Shown piece by piece: positions 18,712-30,131 of a stretch of DNA of 64,000 nt. The translations under genes were made by a program, and so were the position numbers. The stretch is from Cinnamomum chago (taxonomy: Eukaryota; Streptophyta; Magnoliopsida; Laurales; Lauraceae). Location of the stretch: positions 16,334,501-16,398,500 of the forward strand of contig CP142456.1 in NCBI GenBank assembly GCA_038049695.1, read 5' to 3'. The notes below the pieces were generated by a model, which was not told the origin of the DNA, ran no database searches, and was given only the letters and a program-made list of their open reading frames with translations. The stretch's first letter is position 1. The number at the start of each line of letters is the position of its first letter.

Positions 18712-20472
18712 CATACCTCATCTCTAATCATGCTAGATCAGTAAGCTTGTTCTAATCTTTGCATGAGATGCGAAGCAGATAAAGCAAAGGCTATGTAAGG
18801 ATCAATTTTGATGAATTTACTTGGTTTGATAGTAGATTCATGTTTGGATAGTCAGAAAAGGGTTTAATAATAATGGAAGGATGGTAGGAAGCCATTGGAA
18901 CACTTTAGAAGTGATTAGGTGAATATTGAACACAAACTGCAGAAACCCAAATTGTAGGTTTTCGTAAGCTCGGTCGACCGAGACTCGTGCTCGGTCGACC
19001 GAGCACTTGCAGGTCGGTTGACCGAGCCCTCTGGCCGGTCGACTGAGGACACTGCACAACAGGTTGCAGAAATTGGATTTTTCAGTTTCGGGTCTTCTCT
19101 TACATCCTATTTTTCCAGCATTATTTGGCAGCCTATTTTTGTGATTTGTTTGATTGTATGAGATACTAACTTGCAGATGATCATGTCCTCTCCATATGGC
19201 CCACAAGTTTTTTGCTTTCTATTTATGGTTATTAGTTTATTTAAGGCTAAGTGTAAAGGGCATCATGGTTTCCTTGATTTCCCGTGAAAAGGCAAGGCAT
19301 GATGAATTTCCCTATAGCCCTTTTATTTCTATGTTTAAATTACCATGTAAGTCTCATAATCGAGGCATAGGAATTTATGTAATTTTTCTAAATTTGTAAA
19401 TTCTGGCGATGTCCGAGACAAAGAAGGAAAGCGATGTTGGACTCCTAATCAAAGAGCTTGAAGATTACCAAAAGAGTTTTGGAGTTGCCCAAAGAGTTTG
19501 AGGAATTCCAAAGTTTTGGAAAGTCTAGAAGTCCAAGAAGTCTATTCTGCTAGGGCCATGTGGAGGAGAGGACTAGTTTCTAATTTTAGCACTTTCTATT
19601 TATGGATGAATGCTTAATTTAGAATGTTTCCAAATCTGATCCAAACATAGCAAGTTACTAAAATTGGTCAAATCAAATTAGTTTTTTGGAAAGAGTTCTA
19701 ATTAGTGTTGATGACCCATGAGATGGACACATTGGTAACACTAATTTAAGAAACTGGACTTTCTTGAAAATAACTTGACTTCGAACCAATCTTTGATCAT
19801 ATCATGAGATGATTTGATGTTCATATATATATATATATATGTGGGCCCTAATACCTTACAAGAAAATCCTCAATTATAAAATATTAAGTGGGAGCGGGGC
19901 ATTTATATTTAGAAATCCACATGGTTTTCCACCATAGGTCCATTGTAAGGAAAGTATTAGCCTCGCGCCATCTTGAGAATGGTCGTTCCCCACGGATGGC
20001 TTTTACTTGTCTGGTTACTATATATAGATCTCCTATAGATAGTGCTGGTGAGACGAGGCAGGGGCCCACTCCTTAATGAGGAGCTGCTCGCAACGGTTGT
20101 CATGCAATGCTAGTTGGTGGGTCACACTTAACTAAAATAATGATGTAGTATCCCCAAGGATTTGCCTCATTTATTTTAGAAACCGAAGCTAATCGGGAGT
20201 CATTCATTATTTGATATGAGATACCTAGATAATAATGAATGAAGGAGATCATGGAAAGTTAGTCTTAATCCTAATTTTGACCAACTTTAATTCGCACCAA
20301 TTTAGGTGGTATTTGCACTCCCCAAGGAGGCATACCCCGGAGATTGAGATTCCGATGTATTCTGAATATAGTGGTTATAAGAATTCCCACATAAATTTGG
20401 TAGAATACTAAACCCTAATGTCATTTAAATTCACTAATTGAATGTATGGTTATGTACTACAGTTTTCCAAGC
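18712..20472 (+). other. copia-1 untranslated leader with GGTCGACC palindromes
   Basis: A 1.8-kb non-coding leader between the primer site and gag. At 18970-19050 the phrase CGGTCGACCGAG and variants (GGTCGGTTGACCGAG, CCGGTCGACTGAG) occur four times within 80 bases, giving nested palindromes. No open frame here has coding character. A (TA)n run lies near 19825. Confidence 0.6.
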
Positions 20473-21747
20473 ATGAATTTGAATACTTTCAATCCACTTG
20501 CGACCATCCTCAACCAGAATAAGTTGATGGAATCCAACTTTATAGACTGGAAAAGGACCCTGGATATTATCCTGACAACTTTAGGATGCAGATATGTCCT
20601 TACCATACCCTCCCTTTCTGAGCCAGAGCCTCAAGCACCTCAATATGAAAAGGACCTTTACCCCAAATGGACAAAAGACAATGAGGTTGCCAGATATTTT
20701 ATACAGGCATCCATGTCTAGTGTTTTACAACACCAACATCAATCCTATAAGTCAGCATACGATATTATATCGAACTTAAAGGAGATGTTTGCGGACCGGG
20801 TTAGACCTGCTAGGCAAGCTGCTATGAAGGTGCTGATAAACACTAAGATGGCTGAGGAAATCCCAATACAAAAACATTTGTTGAAAATGAGTCTCGCACT
20901 AAATGAGTTAGATGTACTGGGTGTTACGATTGATAAAGAATCGCAGATCGACATGATCCTTTAGTCACTACCGGATTCTTTCAATCATTTCGAGATCAAT
21001 TATAATAAATTGGAAATGACCATAGCTGAGCTGTCTCGCCAGTTGGTAGTGACCGAGGAAATCATGAAGAAAGAGCAAAATCCCCTCATGACAGAAAAGT
21101 CATTTGCTAGGACCAAGCCGAAAGGCAAAGGCCGAGATAGCAAGAAGAAATCAGTCATCAAGGGTCCTAAGGTGGAGAATGGTTCTACTTATAGTATGGC
21201 CAAGGCTAAGGGTACAGGAGTAAAAGGAAAGTGTTTCCATTGTGGTAAGACAGGACATTGGAAAAAGAATTGTCCAGAATATCTGTCTAAGAAGAAGACT
21301 TCATGTATAATTGAGTCACTTATTTCTGAAGTTAGTTTTGCAACTGGTACTTCAGAATCTTGGTGTATGGACTCCAGGGCAATTGATCATATATGTAATT
21401 CGTTACAGGGGTTCAGGGAAAGCAGGAGGTTCAGTGATGGAGAAATCATTGTCAACCTAGGATCTGATGCTAAGGCAGAGGCTGTTTCAGTGGGAGTTAT
21501 TACATTATGTTTTTCAAATAATAAATTGGTTTTGTCAAACACATTATATGTACCGTCTTTACGGCAGAATTCAATTTCAGTTTCTAGTATGGTGAATAAG
21601 AGTTATTTTATTACTCTTGGTACTGAAATTGTCATAAAGAGATACAGTACTTTTATGTATTCTAACAAGATAATCAATGGAATTTATTTGTTAATCCCAC
21701 AATGTATGAGATGCACAACACTGACATTAATAATAGACCATCTTTAA
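20473..21747 (+). pseudogene. copia-1 gag-protease remnant
   Basis: The gag start is taken at the ATG at 20473 (MNLNTFNPLATILNQNK), followed by a copia Gag domain and the zinc knuckle CFHCGKTGHWKKNC near 21240. The frame is cut by a TAG at 20962-20964, just where related elements have a glutamine codon, and resumes in the same frame. The protease motif near 21367 reads DSRAIDHIC; the usual DSG has Gly replaced by Arg, so the active site is damaged. The frame stops at 21747 before the integrase part. Confidence 0.85.
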
Positions 21748-24320
21748 AGAGGTAGTCACCTTCATCTAATCCAACAAAACTTTGGCACCTGAGACTAGGT
21801 CATATAAACCTAAACAGGATTGACAGGCTAGTGAAAGATGGTATCTTACCTTCATTGGTGGTAGAACCAATGCATGTCTGCGAGTCCTATGTGGAAGGGA
21901 AAATGACCAAAAGACCATTTTTCTCAAAGGGCAGTAGGGCCAAAGATTTATTGGAATTAGTATATACTGATGTGTATGGACCCATAAATATTAGAACGAG
22001 AGATTGATATGAGTACTTCATCACTTTCACCGATGATGACTCAAGACATGAATACATATACCTTATGCACCGCAAGTCTAAGACTTCTGAAATGTTCAAA
22101 GAGTTTCGAGCGGAAGCGAAAAAGCATTTAGGTAAAAGTATCAATACTCTTCGATGAGATCAAGGAGGAGAATATCTCTCCGCTGATTTTATGGGATACT
22201 TATCAGAAAATGGGATTCTATCCCAGTTGTCCGCTCCTGGTATGCCTCAACAAAACGAAGTAGCAGAAAGAAGGAACCAGACTCTTTTAGATATGATTAG
22301 GTCTTTGTTGAGTTTCTCAGGATTACCTATATCCTTTTGGGGATACCCCTTGGATACTGCGATGTACATACTAAACCGCGTACCATCTAAGTCTGTACCT
22401 AAGACTCCCCGAGAGTTGTGGTATGGGCGAAAGCCTAGTCTACAACATTTATACATTTGGGGTTGTCCGGCACACGCGCTAAAGGTTAAGATGAATAAGT
22501 TGAAAAAAAAGTCAGAAGTATGCACGTTTGTAGGATGTCCTAAAGGAACTAAAGGTTGGTTATTCTATAATCCCAGAGAGCAGAAAGTGCTGGAGCACCA
22601 ATGCGGTTTTTATGGAGGAAGATTATATGATGGACCGGAAATCTTTAGAAAAGGTTATCTTGGAAGAAATTCAGAAAGAGATCAATTCCAAATCCAAATA
22701 TGACCGAACTTGAAGAAAATTCACCCATACATAACCCCGTAATTACACCAGTGCCTTGTCATAGTGGGAGCATTGTCAGGACCCCTGATAGGTTTTGGTT
22801 CTTTGAAGAGTCTTATGAGGCAATCCCTGAAGAACTGGAACAAGATCCATGTAACTATGATGAAGCAATTAATGACATAGATTCAGGACGTTGGTTAGAT
22901 GCTATGAAAGCTGAGTTGGAGTCTATATACTCCAATCAGGTCTGTACACTTGTGAACTTGCCTGCCAATATTAAACATATTGGGTGCAAGTGAGTCTACA
23001 AGAGAAAGAGAGGACCAGATGGAAGAGTTGTGACCTTTAAGGCCAGGCTTGTTGAAAAAGGATATACTCAAAAAGAAGATATTGATTATGAGGAAACCTT
23101 TATTGCCGGTAGCCATGCTCAAGTCCATCCGGATACTCTTATCCATTGCGGCTCATCTCGATTACGAGATTAGGCAAATGGATGTCAAGATGGCGTTTCT
23201 GAGCAGCCATCTTGAAAAAGACATCTATATGATGCAATCAGACAGTTTTATAACTAAACAACCAAGAGCAAAGAGTTTGCAAGATGCAGATGTCCATTTA
23301 TGGACTGAAGTAGGCATCCCGAACCTAGAACATTCGTTTTGACTAAGCAATCAAATCAGTTGATTTTTGTCAAAATCCGGATGAGTCATGAGTGTACATG
23401 AAAAGTAAAGGATGCAGGGTAATTTTTCTGGTCGACGACATCCTTCTCCTAGAGAGTGATATATGGATGTTGTCAACAGTAAAAGGTTTAGTTGGCTAAG
23501 ACTTTTGATATGAAGGACTTGGGAGAAGCCAACCACATCCTAGGGATCAAACTCCATTGAGACCGGATAAATAAAATGATAGGCTTATCCCAATATGCGT
23601 ACATAGATAAGGTGCTGGTACGGTTTGCTATGTAAGACTCCAAAAAGGGTATTACACCTTTCAGGCATGGAGTGCACCTTTCCAAGGATCAGTGTCCCAA
23701 GACACCTGAGGAAAATGAGCAGATGAGGTCGATACCATACGCTTCGGGTGTTGGTAGCCTCATGTATGCTATGCTATGTACTAGACCAGATATCTGTCAT
23801 GCATTGGGCTTAGTCAGCAGATATCAGTCTAACCCAGGTCCTAACCATTGGACTGCTGTAAGATGTGTTCTCAAATCCTTGAGAATGACTAAATATCACA
23901 TGTTGATTTACGACAGTAATGAGTCGGTTACATAGATACTGACTTCCAGTTAGATAAGGATTCCAAGAAATCAACTTCTAGGTATGTGTTTATGCTGTAG
24001 CTGCTTGAGAAGCAGCCAAAGAAGCAGAGTGGCTCAAAAGATTCCTTATGGAACTTGGAGTGGTACTTTTGACAGGACAGCCGCTCATAGTTTATTGTGA
24101 TAACACAGTCGATAAGTCCAAGGAACCCAGGAGCCAAAAGCATGTACAGAGGTTATAACAAATGGTCAGAGAGATTGTGCAGAGAGGTGATACTGCTATC
24201 ACCTAGATAGACTCTGCAGACAATCTGGGAGATCCCTTTACTAAGCCTTTGACTACCAAAGTCTTTGGGCAGTAAGTAGATGAGATCTGCATGAGATACA
24301 ACCCAGACTGGCATTGAGCC
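21748..24320 (+). pseudogene. copia-1 integrase, reverse transcriptase and RNase H remnants
   Basis: Recognisable pieces in order: pre-integrase WHLRLGHINLNRIDRL (near 21780); integrase core with VYTDVYGP, DQGGEY and QQNEVAERRNQTLLD; an integrase C-terminal WGCPAHALKVKMNKL stretch (near 22460); the reverse transcriptase start with VYKRKRGPDGRV and QMDVKMAFLSSHLEKDIYMMQ (near 23180); YASGVGSLMYAMLCTRPDICHALG (near 23750, here quoted only as separate landmarks) and an RNase H end with ADNLGDPFTKPL (near 24220). Multiple stops and frame shifts interrupt them, and the catalytic YVDD box is not recognisable (the sequence reads FLVDD near 23430). Confidence 0.82.
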
Positions 24321-24332
24321 CAAGTGGGAGAT
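24321..24332 (+). promoter_or_regulatory. copia-1 polypurine tract
   Basis: CAAGTGGGAGAT immediately precedes the 3' LTR start TGTTAG. This AAGTGGGAGA form is common before copia 3' LTRs. Confidence 0.75.
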
Positions 24333-25354
24333 TGTTAGTTTTATGGTCTCAATACCAGTATATGATGTAATAAATTAATTAATTTCTTTAATTATCAATA
24401 TATATTATTGCTTTCCTTTCATGAGATTAATGGTGTTTTATTGCTTGTTTGCACATAACTAATACGAATGACATAATGGTTCATGAGATGAACCGGAGTC
24501 CACAAGTATACTAGATGTAATACATGTGTATGCATGAGATTCACATACAGGAGACATGTATTGCAAATCTTATACTTAAATATCTTCACAATCAGTGATG
24601 AGATTGGGCATCTAATCTGACAAGGTTGCAGCACTTTGATCACTATGAGATAGTGTGATTTGTCTCGATCATCGGAATGTAAGATTCTAAATCATGGTGC
24701 TGGTACATTGGATGTATTGAAGGACCATGAGAAGCACATTATGTACACTGTCTTTACTTTAAGATCTGCTCTCATAATGCCCTAACAATAGGCTCATAAT
24801 CTTGAGACATTAATGAACTCAAATCTCTATCTATTCATTTGCTTTGAGTCACCAATGAGTGAGGCCAATTGTAGGTCAACACCTCGGTGATTTGAGTACG
24901 TGGTAGTAGAGCTGTAGGAACATTCAATGGTCAAGATGGAATCTATCTTTAATATCCACTTATGCCAATTAATTGATTTATCATTGGTAAGTGCACACCC
25001 ATTCTAATTAAGAGTTAATTGGATCGGTACCAAATGATCACTATAATTAATTGGGGCTCAAGGATAATAAGATATGGATCTATTTTGGTGGACATGTCCA
25101 ATTGATCCATGGATATAGATGGAGGGGCCTACTTGTGGTAATTGGGAAGTTTAGGGTCTTCATTGTAATATATTCCTAAGACTGGAGTGCAATTGCATTT
25201 ATATAGTTGAGTTATTTGCAATTAATTGTGGGCCCGGATTGCATATGAGATGTGGGGTCGTGTGTCCCAGTTGGAGCCAGCTTTCTAAGGAATCCCTAGT
25301 GGTCCCCATGCTAGCCCAAGATATTAGAAAGATGCTAATTATAGTAGAACTCTA
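24333..25354 (+). repeat. copia-1 3' LTR, left part
   Basis: Aligns with 6205-7220 of the 5' LTR. It is interrupted after AGAACTCTA by the LINE and resumes at 34217 with AAAGGAAATAG, exactly as in the uninterrupted 5' LTR sequence at about 7223. Confidence 0.85.
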
Positions 25355-25358
25355 GGCG

Positions 25359-27075
25359 ATGTCTCCCCCAATCCCTCCTGCTCCCCCGGATGCAGGGCTT
25401 GTCCGAATCCCAAACCCTAATCCTTCCCCTGCTCCCCTTTCCTCCTCCAACCCTACCCTAATCCCTCCCATCTCCCCCACTGCATCCACTTCTGCCCTTC
25501 CCCCACCTCCCCCTCCCTTTGGCCCGCTAATCCCTAACTTCCATCCTAGCACGAGGCTTACTCCTGGTCCTATAGAATCATCTCTTCCCCCATTTCTAGA
25601 GGAATCCAGTAAATTGCCGACCTCATTCCCTCCTAAATGGGATACAGCCCAGCTCCAGCTCCTGCACTAGCACTTGGAAAGTATTCTGACTCACCAACAG
25701 GTTCAATCCCCTCTTACAGAAGATCAGCACCCTCCGAAGTCTTATGCCAGCTTTCTCTCTCCCTCAGCTATCCCTCCTCCTGCCTGGATTGATGGTAAGC
25801 TTACTCTAAGGATTCCTCATCAAATGGTAGCTAACAGTAAGGAATCTTTCTCTTTCTCAGTTATAGGGAAATTTGTTGGCTGGCGTCCCACCTTAGAAGG
25901 ATTAGAACAATGGGTTCAAAAATCTTGGAGGCTTTCTAGGCCTTGCCTAATTTCCCTCACAGAGAGAGGCTTCTTTATTTTCAGATTCAATACCCAGGAA
26001 GATTGAAACTGCCAGGTTAGCTAGAGTCCCCTGCTTATGGAAAGGAAAAAACTTCTTCTCCAGCCCTAGTCCCCTGGACAGGATGTTATCTCTTGGCCGG
26101 CGTTTACCCCGGTTTGGATTCGGCTCAAAGGCATTTCTTACCATTGCTGGAGTAGTGATATTCTTCTCTCCATAGCTAGGTCTATTGGCAAGCCTCTTCG
26201 CCTTGATGATATCACAGCTTCTCAGGAAATGCTCTCTTTCGCCAGAGTTCTGGTCAATCTGGACATTGCAAAATCCAACCTGACTTCTTTAATGGTGGAT
26301 CTGGAAGGAGGAGTAGTTGAGGTGGAAGTGTTATATGAAAATATTCCTTTCTCCGAATGTTTATCTGCAGGCCATCTCTCCTCTAAATGCCCCTACACCT
26401 ACAAGCCTCCCCTGCTTCCAACCCCTGTCCCAGCTACTTTGCCCACTGTGAAATCCCCTGCTCAAGCCTCTGTGGAAGATGATTCCCTGGGTATCAAGGA
26501 GCAAATTATGGGCCACTGTCCCTTAGGCCTTGCACCCCCCTCCCATTCCCCCTCCCATTATCCCTTCCTCTATGAGATCCCTCAGTTCCCATGCCCCTGG
26601 TTCCATCTCTAATCCTAATGAGGTGTCTCCCCCTCCTGATTCCATCATGGAAATCTTGGAGGATAACCCAGCTCCTTCCTTTGTCTGTCCCAATCCCTTA
26701 TCTGCTCTAGAAAACTCTTCCCTTGTAGACCTTCCCCCTTCTATTTCCAAAACCAAATACCCATTAGCTATTCAGTTACCCTCTAAGCTACCAGATCATG
26801 ATACCCTTCCCCTTATAGAGGCCTCAAATGCTCCTATAATAACTTCCTTAGTCTCCCAGAACTCTGGGAATCCTCCTCCTTCTCCTGCAAAGCCTAACTG
26901 CATTGCCCATCCTCAGGCTGGGGCAGAGATAATCCCAATTTCTTCTGTGGTGGTGGATCTATCATCCTTCAAGATTAAAGGTAGGAAGAAGACTAAGAAC
27001 AGAGGCCCAATCTCCCATGGACCCAAGACAAGAAGTCACATTGGCACTCCTTCCCCCACTGCCTCCAATGTTTAA
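25359..27075 (+). pseudogene. LINE ORF1 (nucleic-acid-binding protein) remnant
   Basis: Starts MSPPIPPAPPDAG and is proline/serine-rich at first, then has a DUF4283-like region (phrases WIDGKLTLRIPHQ, WRLSRPCLISLTERGFFIF). Further on are LSFARVLVNLDIA and the zinc-knuckle region CLSAGHLSSKCPY, in which the first cysteine of the usual motif is replaced by phenylalanine. There are stops at 25668-25670 and 26004-26006, a frame disturbance between 26007 and 26228, and another frame change near 26530. The last open part ends TAA at 27075. In L1 elements this protein binds the RNA and accompanies ORF2. Confidence 0.75.
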
Positions 27076-29984
27076 AGTCCTTTCCTGGAATTATAGGGGC
27101 ATTGGAAACTCCCCTACCCAAACAGTGTTGCTTCACCTTTTAGCCTCTCATTCTCCTACCATCCTTTTTCTTTCTAAACCTAAAATTCCTTCAGGCTCTC
27201 CTATCTCCCTTGCTATCCAATCTTTTGGCTACAACCAGTCCTTCAGATCCCCTAATAATTCACTCTGGTGCTTTTGCAAGTCTAATCCCAATCTTAATTA
27301 TTCTCTCCTTGATCTTTCTAACCAGCACATATCCATCCAAGTTACAGACGTCCATTTTTCCTCCACCAACTTGATTTCAGGGGTTTATGGTTCTACAGAC
27401 TATAGACAAAGGAGGACTCTTTGGGACTATTTGGTCAACACTTCCTCAACAGCTCTCCCTTAGGCAGTTATAGGAGACTTCAACGCCATCCTCTTGGCTT
27501 CGGAGAAATTCAGTACCTCTCCCCCTTCTCAATCCTCAGTTAAAGAGTACTTTGATATGGTGCTTGCAGCTGGCTTTAAAGATCTTGGGTTTAGAGGAAA
27601 TAGATTCACTTGGGCAAATAGCAGGCAAGGTCTTGCCTATGTTGCTGCTAGACTAGACCGTGCCTTGGCCAATAACGCTTGGTTTGATCAATTTGCAGAT
27701 CCTCTTCTATCCCATCTTCCTAGAATCTCTTCAGACCACAGCCCTCTTCTGTTGTCTCACAGAACCTCTCCTCCCATTAAGAATGCCCCCTTTAAATTCG
27801 GAGAGATATGGCTTTCCCAAGATTCCTTCATCCCTCTAGTTAAGGACAGCTGGGCCATTCCTTGTAGCGGTTCCCCGCAGTTCATTCTTGCCCAAAAGCT
27901 CAAAATTCTTAAGAACAAGTTGAAGACTTAGAACTTTGAGGTTTTCGGGCAACTCAAGCAGAATATAGCTAACGCTGAAAAGCAGGTTATGGAAGCTCAA
28001 TCTTCTTATAATTCCAATCCTACTGATTCCCTTCTGTTGGCTCTTAATTCCAGCAAGTCCTCCCTTCACAATTGGCTTAAAGCAGAATCAGTCCATTGGA
28101 AGCAAAAATCCAAAATTTGATGGTTAAAAGAAGGGGACAGAAACACCAAGTTCTTCCACTTGTCTGCTAAATCTAGGAGCTCTATTAACAGGATTGATAG
28201 AATAACAGTTGATGGGATCATCATTAAAGATGTGGAACAAATCAGAAATGAAGCCTGCTCTTTCTACTCTAATCTGTTGCAGTCCAATCCCTTTGTCCTA
28301 GATGAATCCCTCTTCAATCGTCCAGGTCCAGCTATTTCTGACAAGCAGAATTTCATCCTAGTAGTTATCCCCTCTTCAGTTGAAATTAAAAAAGTTGTCT
28401 TTAATCTCAAGAGATCCAGCTCCCCTGGGCCAGATGGATTTTCTGGGGTCTTCTTCACTCACTGCTGGGAGATCGTAGGCCCTCAAGTCATCAAAACTAT
28501 CTCTCATTTCTTTAGTAAAGGCAGACTTCTTAGAGCTTCCAATGTCTTCTTCCTTACTCTTATTCCAAAAAAGCATTCCCCTACCACTTTCTCAAATTTT
28601 GGACCCATTAGCCTCCTTAACTTCTCCTATAAAATTATCTCTAAAATCCTGGCTTCCAGGCTCTCTCATATCCTCCCTTTCCTGATCTCCAAACACTAGT
28701 CTGCCTTTGTTAAAGGTAAAACAATTCATCATCATGTTGCCCTAGCCCATGACCTCTTTCAAAACCTAAAGTCTTCTACCAGAGGAGGGGCATTCTGTAT
28801 GAAATTGGACATCTCTAAGGCCTTTGACAAGCTGCAATGGAACTTTTTATTCAAAGCTCTTCAATTCTTCAACTTCTCTTCCAAGTGGATCAATTTGATA
28901 AGAGAGCTTGTCTGCACATGCAGAGGTTCAGTTCTTATTAACAAAAGTCCCAGTGGTTTCTTCAGTACCTCTTGTGGGCTGCGCCAAGGAGATCCGCTCT
29001 CTCCTTACCTCTTCATTCTTGCCGAAGAGATCCTCAGCCGGAAAATTGAAGAACTTAGGCTCGATGGATCCATTCTTCCAATCTCTCAGGTTTCCTCTAC
29101 TCCCTGCCACTTAATTTATGCAGATGACATTCTGGTTTTTATAAAAGGCTATAAAAAGGGGCTCAGACGGCTGCAAGAACTTCTCCACTTGTATCAAGAC
29201 TCGTCAGGCCAATGCTTTAATCTCCAGAAAAGTCACCTTTATCTTGGCAAATGCTGTATTGGGAAAGCCAACATGATCTCCAGCACTTTGCAGCTTAGCA
29301 CAGCCCCTCTCCTTGCAGTTTATCTTGGAGTGCCCTTACTCTTTGGCAGTGCAAGGCATACTCTTTTTAGCCAAATGCTGGGTTCTATTAGCTCTAGGCT
29401 GGCTGGCTGGAAGATGAAATGCCTCTCCTTTGTTGCAAGGCTGATCCTTGTTAAACATGTGTTAGCTTCCATTCCTCTCCACATATCTCTTGTCCTTCCC
29501 CTTCTTCCCAGCAAAACCTATTTGCAAATAGAGAGACTAATGAGGAACTTCCTTTGGTCAACTTCCCCTGACAAAATTAAAGCCAACCTAGTCAAATGGG
29601 ATCTAGTATGTCTTCCTAAAGCAGAGGGAGGGCTAGGCCTTCGTCGGGTCAAAGATTTTAACGAAGCTTGCCTCAGATTTCTGGCTTGGTCTGCTATCAA
29701 CTCCAATTCCTTGTGGGCAACCTAGTTCAGAGGCAAATACCTAAGGAACCCCTTGTTCTGGAATCAGAGAACTCACTGTGGTGGATCTTGTATTTGGAAG
29801 AAAATCAACACTCATCTCTCTTCTCTCCAAAAGGACAGCAAATGGAAAATTGGCAATGGCAAATCCATTAACCTCTGGTATGATAACTGGATAGACTGCA
29901 AACCTATTGCCTCATTGTTCCCCTCTATTCTCTTCTCTGCAAATGATCTAGTAGCAGACATCATAGTGGATAACGTTTGGAGCA

Positions 29985-29985
<1 letters not shown>

Positions 29986-30017
<32 letters not shown>
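29986..30017 (+). repeat. 32-base poly-C tract
   Basis: An uninterrupted run of 32 C in the LINE ORF2 sequence, between NVWSI and a stretch resembling the pre-zf-RVT region. It is probably slippage expansion of a short C run; its length should be treated with caution as an assembly or sequencing artefact is possible. Confidence 0.85.
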
Positions 30018-30018
<1 letters not shown>

Positions 30019-30131
30019 TTGCCATCCCAGCTTAAGAAGTATCTTCTGCATTCCACTAGTCTCATCACCATTCCCCCCGAGACAAGCAATGTTCCAGACT
30101 CTCTCTCATGGCCTGGGAGCTCCTCAGGTGA

